Origin: an uncultured Pelagibacteraceae bacterium
GTDB lineage: Bacteria > Pseudomonadota > Alphaproteobacteria > Pelagibacterales > Pelagibacteraceae
Reading direction: 5' to 3'
Assembly: GCA_902559305.1 (NCBI GenBank)
Contig: CACEHK010000008.1
Location: 1 to 39,580, forward strand
DNA length: 39,580 nt
The notes under the pieces are model-generated. The model worked only from the letters and a program-made list of their open reading frames with translations. It was not told the DNA's origin and made no database searches. Made by a program: the position numbers and the translations under genes. Of the stretch, positions 16,395 to 24,473 are shown piece by piece (within the stretch, counting starts at the first letter, position 1; every line of letters starts with the position of its first letter).

Positions 16395-17852
16395 GTGATT
16401 CAAGAAAAAGAAAATTCAAAATTAATAAATTGGGAAATTGTATCAGTTAACCCCAATAATAAAATTTGGGACTGGAAAGACTTATTTTGCTTTTGGGGTT
16501 CTAGCATCCAAAGTATAATTGGTTTTTCTTTAATTGCTTCATTATTTTTAGTTTATCAGCTAAACTTTTTAATAGTATTAGCTGGTTGTGTAATTGGATC
16601 ACTGCTTGTTTATTTTTTTTCAAACCTAATCGGTAAACCTTCACAAAAGCATGGAATTCCTTTTCCAGTTTTTCTAAGACTATCCATGGGAGTTTTTGGA
16701 GCAAAATATGTAGCCATGCTAAGAGGGGTGGTAGGTATTTTTATGTTTGGTGTTCAAACATATTTTATATCTAAATCAATTGGATATTTAATTAGAATTA
16801 CTCTCTATTCAATAGATAGTGAAATTTTAGATAAAGATATATTTTTGTTCTTCTTAATGGGGTTTAATTTTATAGATGCATTTTCTTTAATATTTTCATT
16901 GTGGATGCAATATTTGTTATTTAGTAACGGTCAAAGATTTATTAAATCAATAATTAATTTTTCAACTTTATTTGTTTATTTTGGATTAATTATTTTTTTT
17001 GTTTTATTATTTAGAGAAAATTATAATGATATATTAAATACTTCCAAAGATTTATTTAATAACAATATTATTTATAATAATGAAAGTTTAATAGCTTTGC
17101 TTTCAATAGCCGGTACTTTTTTTACGTATTTTTCAATTGTAATTGTAAATTTTGGAGATTTTTCTAGATATGCAAAAAGTGAAAGTGAAGTAAATAAAGG
17201 TAATTTAAGTTTGCTTTTAAATTTATTATTTTTTTCATTTTTTGCAATTTTTTTGGTTTTAGGAGCTAGTATTTTTTTTGAAAAAAACTCAATTCCAATT
17301 GAGAGATTACTAACTAGTCCTGCTGATATAATTGGTAAATTTGATAATTCACTTTTGACTTTTATAGCTCTATTCTTTATGTTGGTTGCATCTGCATCGA
17401 CAAATCTAATTGCTAATTATGTTCCTTCTCAAAACTCAATTATTAATCTATTTCCAAACAAATCTACATTAAGAAGTTCAGGAGTAATTATTATCCTATT
17501 AGGATTAATATTTGCTATTTTTTGGGATCCATTACTCAGTAAGATCGGAATTTTATCTTTTATTGATACAATAGGTTCATTTTTTGGTCCAATTGCCGGT
17601 ATTATGATTATAGATTATTATTTAATTAAGGATAAAAAAGTTATAAATAAAGATATTTTTTCTTCAGATGTAAAAGGGTCTTATTATTATTCTGGTGGCT
17701 GGCAGATAAAGGCTATTTATTCGTTATTTATAGGTTTTATTTTCGCTTCAGCAACTATTTGGAACGCTGAATTTAGATTTATACAATCTTTTTCTTGGTT
17801 AATCGGTGCATTTATTTCGTCTGTAATTTATTATCTATTAGCTAGCAAATAA
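16395..17852 (+). CDS. NCS1-family permease (nucleobase/allantoin-type symporter)
   Basis: A 485-aa polytopic permease of the nucleobase:cation symporter-1 family, whose members import cytosine, allantoin, hydantoins, uracil or thiamine precursors. Visible family motifs are WDWKDLFCFWG near residue 25, KHGIPFPVFLRLSMGVFGA at about 85-103, NFGDFSRYAKS near residue 252, and GPIAGIMIIDYYLIK in the C-terminal third. The start is GTG with AAGG just upstream (16389-16392); no in-frame ATG exists nearby that keeps the first family block. The gene is strikingly AT-rich and rich in Phe, Ile and Asn even for this window. An SDR follows after 7 bases. The substrate is unknown; a link with the SDR is suggested by position only. 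Confidence 0.85.
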   Translation: MIQEKENSKLINWEIVSVNPNNKIWDWKDLFCFWGSSIQSIIGFSLIASLFLVYQLNFLIVLAGCVIGSLLVYFFSNLIGKPSQKHGIPFPVFLRLSMGVFGAKYVAMLRGVVGIFMFGVQTYFISKSIGYLIRITLYSIDSEILDKDIFLFFLMGFNFIDAFSLIFSLWMQYLLFSNGQRFIKSIINFSTLFVYFGLIIFFVLLFRENYNDILNTSKDLFNNNIIYNNESLIALLSIAGTFFTYFSIVIVNFGDFSRYAKSESEVNKGNLSLLLNLLFFSFFAIFLVLGASIFFEKNSIPIERLLTSPADIIGKFDNSLLTFIALFFMLVASASTNLIANYVPSQNSIINLFPNKSTLRSSGVIIILLGLIFAIFWDPLLSKIGILSFIDTIGSFFGPIAGIMIIDYYLIKDKKVINKDIFSSDVKGSYYYSGGWQIKAIYSLFIGFIFASATIWNAEFRFIQSFSWLIGAFISSVIYYLLASK

Positions 17853-17859
17853 TATTTAA

Positions 17860-18606
17860 ATGCATCAATTTGATCTTAAAAATAAAACAGCAATTATAAC
17901 TGGGGGAGCGCAAGGCTTCGGTCTTGATATAGCAAAAAAATTTTTATTATTTGGTGCGAAAGTATTTATATGGGATATAGATAAAAATGAATTATTAAAA
18001 GCATCTACAGAAATTAATAATCCAAAACTTAATTATAATATTGTTGATGTTTCAAATTTTAACGAAGTAAAAAATACAGTTAACGAGATCACGTTAAAAA
18101 ATAAAATTGATATATTAATTAATAACGCTGGTATCACTGGCCCTACAGCAGAACTTTGGAATTATAATATTGATGACTGGAAATCTATCCTAGACATTAA
18201 TCTTCACGGAACTTTCTATTGTTGTAAAACTATAGTGCCTCATATGATTAAAAATAATTATGGTAGAATTGTCAATATTGCTTCTGTTTCTGGAAAAGAT
18301 GGAAATGCAAATGCTAGCGCATATAGTTCAGCAAAAGCAGGTGTTATTGGTCTTACTAAATCTTTAGGTAAAGAACTATCAATTCATAATATTTCAGTTA
18401 ATGCAGTAACTCCAGCAGGGGCAAAAACTAGAATTTTAGACCAAATGACAAAAGAACATGTACAAAGAATGCTTTCAAAAGTTCCTAGAGGAAGATTTTT
18501 AGAAATAAATGAACTTTCTTCTATGGTCTGTTGGCTTTCTTCAGAAGAGAATTCTTTTTCAACAGCTGCTGTTTTTGATATAAGTGGAGGCAGATCTACA
18601 TATTAA
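17860..18606 (+). CDS. Short-chain dehydrogenase/reductase (SDR)
   Basis: A second classical SDR, 248 aa. The cofactor site is TGGAQGFGLDIA at 14-25, with WDID (38-41) suggesting NAD preference through the Asp after beta-2. NNAG is at 88-91, the catalytic Ser142 in IASVSG, and YSSAK gives Tyr155 and Lys159. It resembles the FabG/3-hydroxy- and sugar-alcohol dehydrogenase group. It is not a close copy of the SDR at 10146-10913, judging by the different catalytic-site neighbours. It starts 7 bases after the permease and a DUF3047 gene follows after 14 bases, so all three look like one unit. Substrate unknown. Confidence 0.88.
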   Translation: MHQFDLKNKTAIITGGAQGFGLDIAKKFLLFGAKVFIWDIDKNELLKASTEINNPKLNYNIVDVSNFNEVKNTVNEITLKNKIDILINNAGITGPTAELWNYNIDDWKSILDINLHGTFYCCKTIVPHMIKNNYGRIVNIASVSGKDGNANASAYSSAKAGVIGLTKSLGKELSIHNISVNAVTPAGAKTRILDQMTKEHVQRMLSKVPRGRFLEINELSSMVCWLSSEENSFSTAAVFDISGGRSTY

Positions 18607-18620
18607 ACTGTTTTAAAATT

Positions 18621-19274
18621 ATGGCAAAAATTTATAGTTTTTTTTTTATATTTTATTTATTTTTTTTAAATTCAGCTTTTTCACAAAATGTTACTGTGTT
18701 CGAATTTACTGATGAAGAGTTATCTAAATTAAAAGTTAGAAAAATTAGAGGAGCTGATGCAAAAACTATCTACACATTGGATAATAACGAAAATGGTAAA
18801 TTTTTAAAAGCTGAAGCAAATAATTCTGCATCAGGCTTAGGTAAAGAAATTTTAATTAATTTAATCAAAACTCCAATCCTTAATATTACATGGAAAGTTG
18901 AAAAAGACCTGTCTGGCATTTCAGAAAATACTAAAAAAGGCCATGATTATGCAGCCAGAGTCTTTGTTGTAAAAAAAACTGGTGCTACACCGCTTTCTAA
19001 TAGAGCTATGAATTATGTTTTTTCAAGTAATAATGATGTAAACACTTACCATCCAAGTCCATTTACAAAAAAATCAATTGATTTTGTATTATCTACTACT
19101 AAAGAAAATTTAAACGAATGGGTCACAGTTAAAGTAAATGTAAGGGAGCATTTTAAAAAATTTCATAATTTAGATTTAGAAGAAATAAATGGAGTTGCAA
19201 TAATGTCTGATACTGATAATTCTAAATTAAAATCAATTGCGTATTATCAAAATATTTATTTTTCTACAAATTAA
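18621..19274 (+). CDS. DUF3047 exported protein
   Basis: A 217-aa protein with a signal peptide (residues 1-21, FLNSAFSQ cleavage region). The rest is a beta-rich domain I recognise as DUF3047. The marks are GHDYAARVFVVKK (about 112-124), RAMNYVFSSNND (about 133-144), and IMSDTDNSKLKSIAYYQNIYF near the C terminus. The fold is thought to resemble carbohydrate-binding beta sandwiches, but no function is established. It is the last plus-strand gene of the unit and ends one base before the stop of a convergent 46-aa gene. Confidence 0.82.
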   Translation: MAKIYSFFFIFYLFFLNSAFSQNVTVFEFTDEELSKLKVRKIRGADAKTIYTLDNNENGKFLKAEANNSASGLGKEILINLIKTPILNITWKVEKDLSGISENTKKGHDYAARVFVVKKTGATPLSNRAMNYVFSSNNDVNTYHPSPFTKKSIDFVLSTTKENLNEWVTVKVNVREHFKKFHNLDLEEINGVAIMSDTDNSKLKSIAYYQNIYFSTN

Positions 19275-19275
19275 T

Positions 19276-19416
19276 CTAAAATTTAAAATATTTTTTGAGA
19301 CTTATACTTAAAAATGAGAGAATTATTGCAGCCAAAACATCCTCAATTGGGGCTGCTGCTGGATAACCATAATTCCAACCAATCACACCTATTAGCCATA
19401 TTATGTAAACTTTCAT
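19276..19416 (-). CDS. Small membrane protein, 46 aa
   Basis: This short minus-strand frame runs from ATG (19416) to TAG (19276). The product starts with a hydrophobic stretch (VYIIWLIGVIGWNYGYP), continues PAAAPIEDVLAAIILSFLS as a second helix, and ends with a basic LKKYFKF tail. The layout of a helix, a Trp/Tyr/Pro-rich turn and a second helix, with a basic C-terminal end, is a credible two-helix membrane peptide. It fits exactly between two convergent or divergent neighbours, with one base to the DUF3047 stop and 48 bases to the thioesterase start. Function unknown. The alternative is a chance frame, which I consider less likely because of the composition. Confidence 0.65.
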   Translation of the reverse strand: MKVYIIWLIGVIGWNYGYPAAAPIEDVLAAIILSFLSISLKKYFKF

Positions 19417-19464
19417 TAATTAACATTACTATTAAATATTAAAGACTTTTGATATCATAAAATT

Positions 19465-19863
19465 ATGGGCAAGGAATTTACTTTTAAGGTTAAAGTATAT
19501 TATGAAGATACAGATGCAGGCGGAATAGTTTACTATGCAAATTATTTAAAATTTTTAGAAAGAGCTAGATCAGAAGCAATATATTTATTAGGCTTTAGTA
19601 ACAAAAAATTATTAGATGAATTTGGAAGTTTAATTATAGTAAAATCTTGTAACATTAAATATTTTAAACCAGCCAAACTAGAAGAAGTTTTAAATGTAAT
19701 TTCTAATATTAAAATTATTACACAAACCTCATTTATAATGAATCAAATTATTAAAAGAAATGACGAAACAATAACCGAAGCAGAAGTACACCTTGTCGTT
19801 GTTAACTCTGAAGGAAGACCAATAAAAATTCCTAATATATTTGAGTCTAAATTAAAAGAATAT

Positions 19864-19869
<6 letters not shown>
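19465..19869 (+). CDS. ybgC: YbgC-like acyl-CoA thioesterase (hot-dog fold)
   Basis: A 134-aa single-domain hot-dog thioesterase. The active-site block is YYEDTDAGGIVYYANYLKF (12-30) with catalytic Asp17, followed by ERARSEAIYLLG. In E. coli YbgC a His stands after VY; here it is Tyr24, a change also seen in other members to my memory. YbgC usually opens the tolQRAB-pal cluster, but no tol genes are here: a convergent uracil-DNA glycosylase follows, with stops overlapping by 6 bases. Likely substrates are short-chain acyl-CoA or acyl-ACP. A 4-hydroxybenzoyl-CoA-thioesterase annotation would describe the same fold. Confidence 0.88.
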
Positions 19870-20550
<681 letters not shown>

Positions 20551-20553
20551 TAA

Positions 20554-20802
20554 TTATTTTTGGTTCTTTTTTTTAAATAGCGAAATACCACTTTTAATTT
20601 TATGATTATAAGATTCTTTAAAACTTTCTAATTGCCAGCCTTTTAATCTATTCTCAATTTCTAAAAGGTTATTTTTTTTCCACTCATTTGAAGTTTTTGT
20701 ATCTTTCCACATTAATTTGTCGTTGCTACTTCTTCCACAACCATAACAATATCCAGTAACAGGATCTGTCTTACAAATGCTTATACATGGTGAAACAATC
20801 AT
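20554..20802 (-). CDS. DUF1289 small cysteine-rich protein
   Basis: An 82-aa protein with the DUF1289 core CISICKTDPVTGYCYGCGRSS, whose four cysteines (C6, C10, C18, C21) are spaced like a metal- or Fe-S-binding knuckle. A Trp-rich middle (MWKDTKTSNEWKKNN) and a basic tail follow. DUF1289 proteins are widespread in proteobacteria and often sit near DNA repair or metabolic genes; the function is not known. It forms a two-gene unit with the glycosylase 3 bases downstream, suggesting co-expression. Confidence 0.85.
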   Translation of the reverse strand: MIVSPCISICKTDPVTGYCYGCGRSSNDKLMWKDTKTSNEWKKNNLLEIENRLKGWQLESFKESYNHKIKSGISLFKKKNQK

Positions 20803-20884
20803 TTTTTTTTATTTTTATCATGTTTTACACTATTATTCTATTTGGACAAATGACATCTATCATATATAAAAAACCTTTAAAATT

Positions 20885-20969
20885 GGGCGAGTGGCGGAAT
20901 TGGTAGACGCGTTGGTCTTAGGAACCAATAGTGCAAGCTGTGAAGGTTCGAGTCCTTTCTCGCCTACCA
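20885..20969 (+). tRNA. tRNA-Leu (anticodon UAG), CCA encoded
   Basis: The acceptor arm GGGCGAG pairs with CTCGCCT (first pair G-U), followed by A and an encoded CCA. The anticodon stem TTGGT/ACCAA closes the loop CTTAGGA with anticodon TAG. The T arm carries GGTTCGAGTCC. Length is 85 bases with the long variable arm of leucine tRNAs. It reads CUA codons (and probably other CUN). It lies only 9 bases ahead of the trigger factor start. Confidence 0.97.
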
Positions 20970-20978
20970 AAATATTTT

Positions 20979-22418
20979 ATGAAAGTTACAATAGAAAATA
21001 AAAAAGGTTTAAATAAAGATTTAAAAGTCTTTGTAGATAAAGAAACAATGAGTTCATATTTAAATGAAAAATATGAAGAGGTTAAAAAAACAGTGACTCT
21101 GAAAGGATTTAGACCAGGAAAAGTCCCAAAGGAAATTTTAAAAAAACAATTTGGTGAAGCAATATTTGGAGAAGTTTTAGATAAAATTTTAAAAGAAACA
21201 AGTACTAAAGCCCTTCAAGATAATAAAATTAAACCAGCGGGACAGCCGAAAATTGATTTAAAAACTTATGGTGATGATAAAGATTTAGAATATGTAATTT
21301 CAGTAACAGAGCTTCCAAAAATTAATGTTAAAGAATTAGAAAATATCAAATTTAATGAATATAAAGTCAAAATTGAATCTAAAGAGTCGGATAAAAGAAT
21401 TGAAGAAATAGCAAAATCACAAAAAAACTTTGTTGATGTTGATGAAGCTAAAGTTGCTAATGAGGGAGATTTAGTCATTTTCGACTACAAAGCAAAAGTT
21501 GATGGTAAAGATTTTAAAGGCAATGAAGGTAAAAATACACAATTAGAAATTGGAAAAGATTTATTTATTAAAGGTTTTGATAAACAATTATTGAAAGTAA
21601 GAAAAAATGAAGATGTTAAAGTTGAAGTAACTTTACCTGAAAATTTTCCTGAAAAAGAGCTAGTTGGAAAAAAAGCAATTTTTGAATGTAAAATAAATGC
21701 TGTTAAAAAACCAAAACCTATTAAAATTGATGATGAATTTGCAAAGAATCTTGGAGCTAAAGACTTAAGTGATTTAAAAAAATTAATTACAAATCAAATT
21801 AATGAAGAATATAAAAATTCTTTAAATTCATTAAGCAGTAGACAAATTTTAGATGAGATTGACAAAATTAAACTAGATGAAATACCAGAAAATTTAAAAG
21901 AACAAGAAATCAAAATTTTATCTGAAGGAATGGATAGTGAAAAATTAAAAAAAAATAAAAAGGATCTTGAAAATAAAGCGATTAAAAGAATTAAAACTGG
22001 TTTAATATTAAATGAGTTTGGTGAACAAAATAAAATTAATGTTAGCGAACAAGAAATGCAAGCTGAAATCCAAAAACAACTTCGGATGATGCCAGGACAA
22101 GAAAAAATGTTACAAGAATATTATCAAAAAAACCCTGCTATTCTTGGAAATCTTAGAGGTCAATTATATGAAGAAAAGATTTTGAAAGAAATAAAACTCA
22201 AAGCTAAATCAAATTTAAAAGAAATTACTAAAGAACAAGCAGAAAAACTTTTAAAAGAAGAAAATGATAAGCATATGAAAGAACACCATGATCATAATCA
22301 TGACCATGACCATCCTTCAGAAAAAAAGGATTCTAATATAAAAAAAAAATCAGCACCTAAAAAAACAAAAATTACAGCAAAGAAATCACCTGTAACAAAA
22401 AAAGTTAGCAAAAAGTAA
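20979..22418 (+). CDS. tig: Trigger factor, ribosome-associated chaperone and peptidyl-prolyl isomerase
   Basis: A 479-aa trigger factor. The ribosome-docking motif [10 protein letters not shown] is at 43-52. The FKBP-type isomerase domain starts at about residue 150 ([20 protein letters not shown]), and a long helical C-terminal arm domain follows. The tail (about 433-479) is unusual: a His/Asp-rich stretch ([12 protein letters not shown]) and then a Lys-rich end. I use ATG 20979, giving [10 protein letters not shown], the normal N terminus; a longer frame from GTG 20931 would begin inside tRNA-Leu. No Shine-Dalgarno sequence is seen in the 9 bases after the tRNA CCA. The tig-clpP-clpX-lon order is standard and links folding with quality control. 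Confidence 0.96.
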   Translation: MKVTIENKKGLNKDLKVFVDKETMSSYLNEKYEEVKKTVTLKGFRPGKVPKEILKKQFGEAIFGEVLDKILKETSTKALQDNKIKPAGQPKIDLKTYGDDKDLEYVISVTELPKINVKELENIKFNEYKVKIESKESDKRIEEIAKSQKNFVDVDEAKVANEGDLVIFDYKAKVDGKDFKGNEGKNTQLEIGKDLFIKGFDKQLLKVRKNEDVKVEVTLPENFPEKELVGKKAIFECKINAVKKPKPIKIDDEFAKNLGAKDLSDLKKLITNQINEEYKNSLNSLSSRQILDEIDKIKLDEIPENLKEQEIKILSEGMDSEKLKKNKKDLENKAIKRIKTGLILNEFGEQNKINVSEQEMQAEIQKQLRMMPGQEKMLQEYYQKNPAILGNLRGQLYEEKILKEIKLKAKSNLKEITKEQAEKLLKEENDKHMKEHHDHNHDHDHPSEKKDSNIKKKSAPKKTKITAKKSPVTKKVSKK

Positions 22419-22450
22419 TCACAAGTTGTATAAGTATAACGAATCAGATT

Positions 22451-23059
22451 ATGAATAAAATACCTGAACAATTAAATACACTTATCCCGATGGTTGTTGA
22501 ACAATCAAGTAGAGGAGAAAGAGCTTATGATATTTACTCAAGACTATTAAAAGAAAGAATAGTTTTTCTTGTTGGACCTATAAACGACAATGTAGCATCA
22601 TTAGTTACTGCTCAACTTTTATTTTTAGAATCTGAAGACCCGAAGAAAGATATTTCTCTTTATATTAATAGCCCAGGAGGTTTAGTTACGGCAGGATTAG
22701 GAATTTACGATACAGTCCAATATATAAAACCAGATGTTTCTACACTATGTATTGGTCAAGCAGCTAGCATGGGTTCTTTTTTATTATCTGCTGGTAAAAA
22801 GGGTAAAAGATTTTCACTTCCGAATTCAAGAATAATGGTACATCAACCTTCAGCAGGCTTTCAAGGTCAAGCTACAGATATAGAAATTCATGCTAATGAA
22901 GTATTATCTTTAAAAAAAAGATTAAATGAAATTTACTCAAAACATACAAATAAATCAGTTGAAGAAATAAAATCTGCTCTTGAAAGAGATAATTTTATGA
23001 CTCCTGAGAATGCAAAAGATTTTGGTCTTATAGATAAAGTTGTGGTTAATAGAGAATAA
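22451..23059 (+). CDS. clpP: ATP-dependent Clp protease proteolytic subunit
   Basis: A 202-aa ClpP with the full catalytic triad: Ser106 in GQAASMGSF, His131 in MVHQPSAG, and Asp180 in LERDNF. The N-terminal part ([20 protein letters not shown]) matches the family closely, so the ATG at 22451 is well supported. It forms the tetradecameric protease barrel used by ClpX. It starts 32 bases after tig and 87 bases ahead of clpX, the usual order. Confidence 0.97.
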   Translation: MNKIPEQLNTLIPMVVEQSSRGERAYDIYSRLLKERIVFLVGPINDNVASLVTAQLLFLESEDPKKDISLYINSPGGLVTAGLGIYDTVQYIKPDVSTLCIGQAASMGSFLLSAGKKGKRFSLPNSRIMVHQPSAGFQGQATDIEIHANEVLSLKKRLNEIYSKHTNKSVEEIKSALERDNFMTPENAKDFGLIDKVVVNRE

Positions 23060-23146
23060 TTTACTACATGTAGTTTTTCCACAACCTATACTTGATTAGA
23101 TTATATTAAATGAAATATAATAATAAAATTGATTCGGAAATAAAAT

Positions 23147-24412
23147 ATGAGCACAAATAATAAAAATATTCTTTATTGTTCTTTTTGCGGGAAAAGTCAG
23201 CATGAAGTTAGAAAATTAATTGCTGGGCCTACAGTTTTTATTTGTGATGAATGTGTAGAATTATGCATGGATATCATTAAGGAAGAAAATAAAGATACAT
23301 TTGTAAAACATCAAGACGGATTACCTTCTCCTAAAGAAATCTGCAATGTTCTTGATGATTATGTTATCGGTCAAAATTATGCAAAAAAAGTTTTATCTGT
23401 TGCTGTTCACAATCACTACAAAAGACTTAACTATGAAAATAAAACAAGCAAAACAGTAGAATTGGCAAAATCAAATATTTTATTACTTGGTCCTACTGGT
23501 TGTGGAAAAACATTGTTAGCACAAACACTTGCCAGAATATTAGATGTTCCTTTTACAATGGCTGATGCTACAACTTTAACAGAAGCTGGTTATGTTGGTG
23601 AAGATGTAGAAAATATTATTTTAAAATTATTACAATCAGCTGACTATAATGTTGAGAAAGCACAGAGAGGAATTGTTTACATTGATGAAGTAGATAAAAT
23701 AAGTAGAAAATCTGAAAATCCATCTATAACAAGAGATGTATCTGGTGAAGGAGTTCAGCAAGCACTATTAAAAATTATGGAAGGAACTGTTGCAAGTGTT
23801 CCACCGCAAGGAGGAAGAAAGCATCCTCAACAGGAATTTCTTCAAGTAGACACCACAAACATATTATTTATTTGTGGAGGAGCTTTTGCTGGATTAGATA
23901 AAATTATTTCTCAAAGAGATAAAGGTTCATCAATTGGGTTTGGAGCAGAAGTTAAAACAGTAGCTGACAAGAAGATAGGTGAATGGATGAAAGGACTTGA
24001 GCCAGAGGACTTACTAAAATATGGTTTAATACCAGAATTTATTGGAAGGCTTCCGATTACAGCAACTTTAGAAGATTTGGATGAAAAGTCACTAGTTAAG
24101 ATATTGCTTGAACCAAAAAATTCATTAATTAAACAATATCAAGAATTGTTTAAATTAGAAGGAGTAAAACTTGTTTTCAAAGATAATGCTGTTAAGGAAA
24201 TAGCACAAAAAGCAATAGCAAAAAAGACTGGAGCAAGAGGGCTAAGGTCAATTTTAGAAAATATACTTTTAAAAACAATGTTTGATTTACCTGGACAAGA
24301 AAATATACAAGAAGTTATTATTGATTTAGGTGCGGCTAAAGGCCAAAATGATCCAATAATAATATACTCAAAGAACAACAAAACTAAGACTGAAAAAACA
24401 TCAGCAGCCTAA
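23147..24412 (+). CDS. clpX: Clp protease ATP-binding subunit ClpX
   Basis: A 421-aa AAA+ unfoldase for ClpP. An N-terminal zinc domain ([14 protein letters not shown] ... CDECVELC, residues about 9-41) binds adaptors and substrates. Walker A is GPTGCGKT with Lys121, the Walker B region is [10 protein letters not shown], and the pore loop is GYVGED. The IGF loop that docks on ClpP is present as IGFGAEV (about 264-270). Length is normal. It lies between clpP and lon with 61 bases before lon; no clear heat-shock promoter is visible in that gap. Confidence 0.97.
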   Translation: MSTNNKNILYCSFCGKSQHEVRKLIAGPTVFICDECVELCMDIIKEENKDTFVKHQDGLPSPKEICNVLDDYVIGQNYAKKVLSVAVHNHYKRLNYENKTSKTVELAKSNILLLGPTGCGKTLLAQTLARILDVPFTMADATTLTEAGYVGEDVENIILKLLQSADYNVEKAQRGIVYIDEVDKISRKSENPSITRDVSGEGVQQALLKIMEGTVASVPPQGGRKHPQQEFLQVDTTNILFICGGAFAGLDKIISQRDKGSSIGFGAEVKTVADKKIGEWMKGLEPEDLLKYGLIPEFIGRLPITATLEDLDEKSLVKILLEPKNSLIKQYQELFKLEGVKLVFKDNAVKEIAQKAIAKKTGARGLRSILENILLKTMFDLPGQENIQEVIIDLGAAKGQNDPIIIYSKNNKTKTEKTSAA

Positions 24413-24473
24413 ATAAAGTTAATAATCTGTAGATTTCTATTGCAAAATCAAATTTAATATCCATATTTAGGTA

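Noticed and set aside
20931..20978. N-terminal extension of trigger factor from GTG at 20931
   Set aside because: It would be translated from within tRNA-Leu and adds 16 residues not found in the family; ATG 20979 gives the normal start.
23063..23074. 12-bp palindrome ACTACATGTAGT followed by T residues between clpP and clpX
   Set aside because: As RNA it can form only about four base pairs, too weak for a terminator, and clpX should be expressed with clpP; as an operator it is too short to claim.
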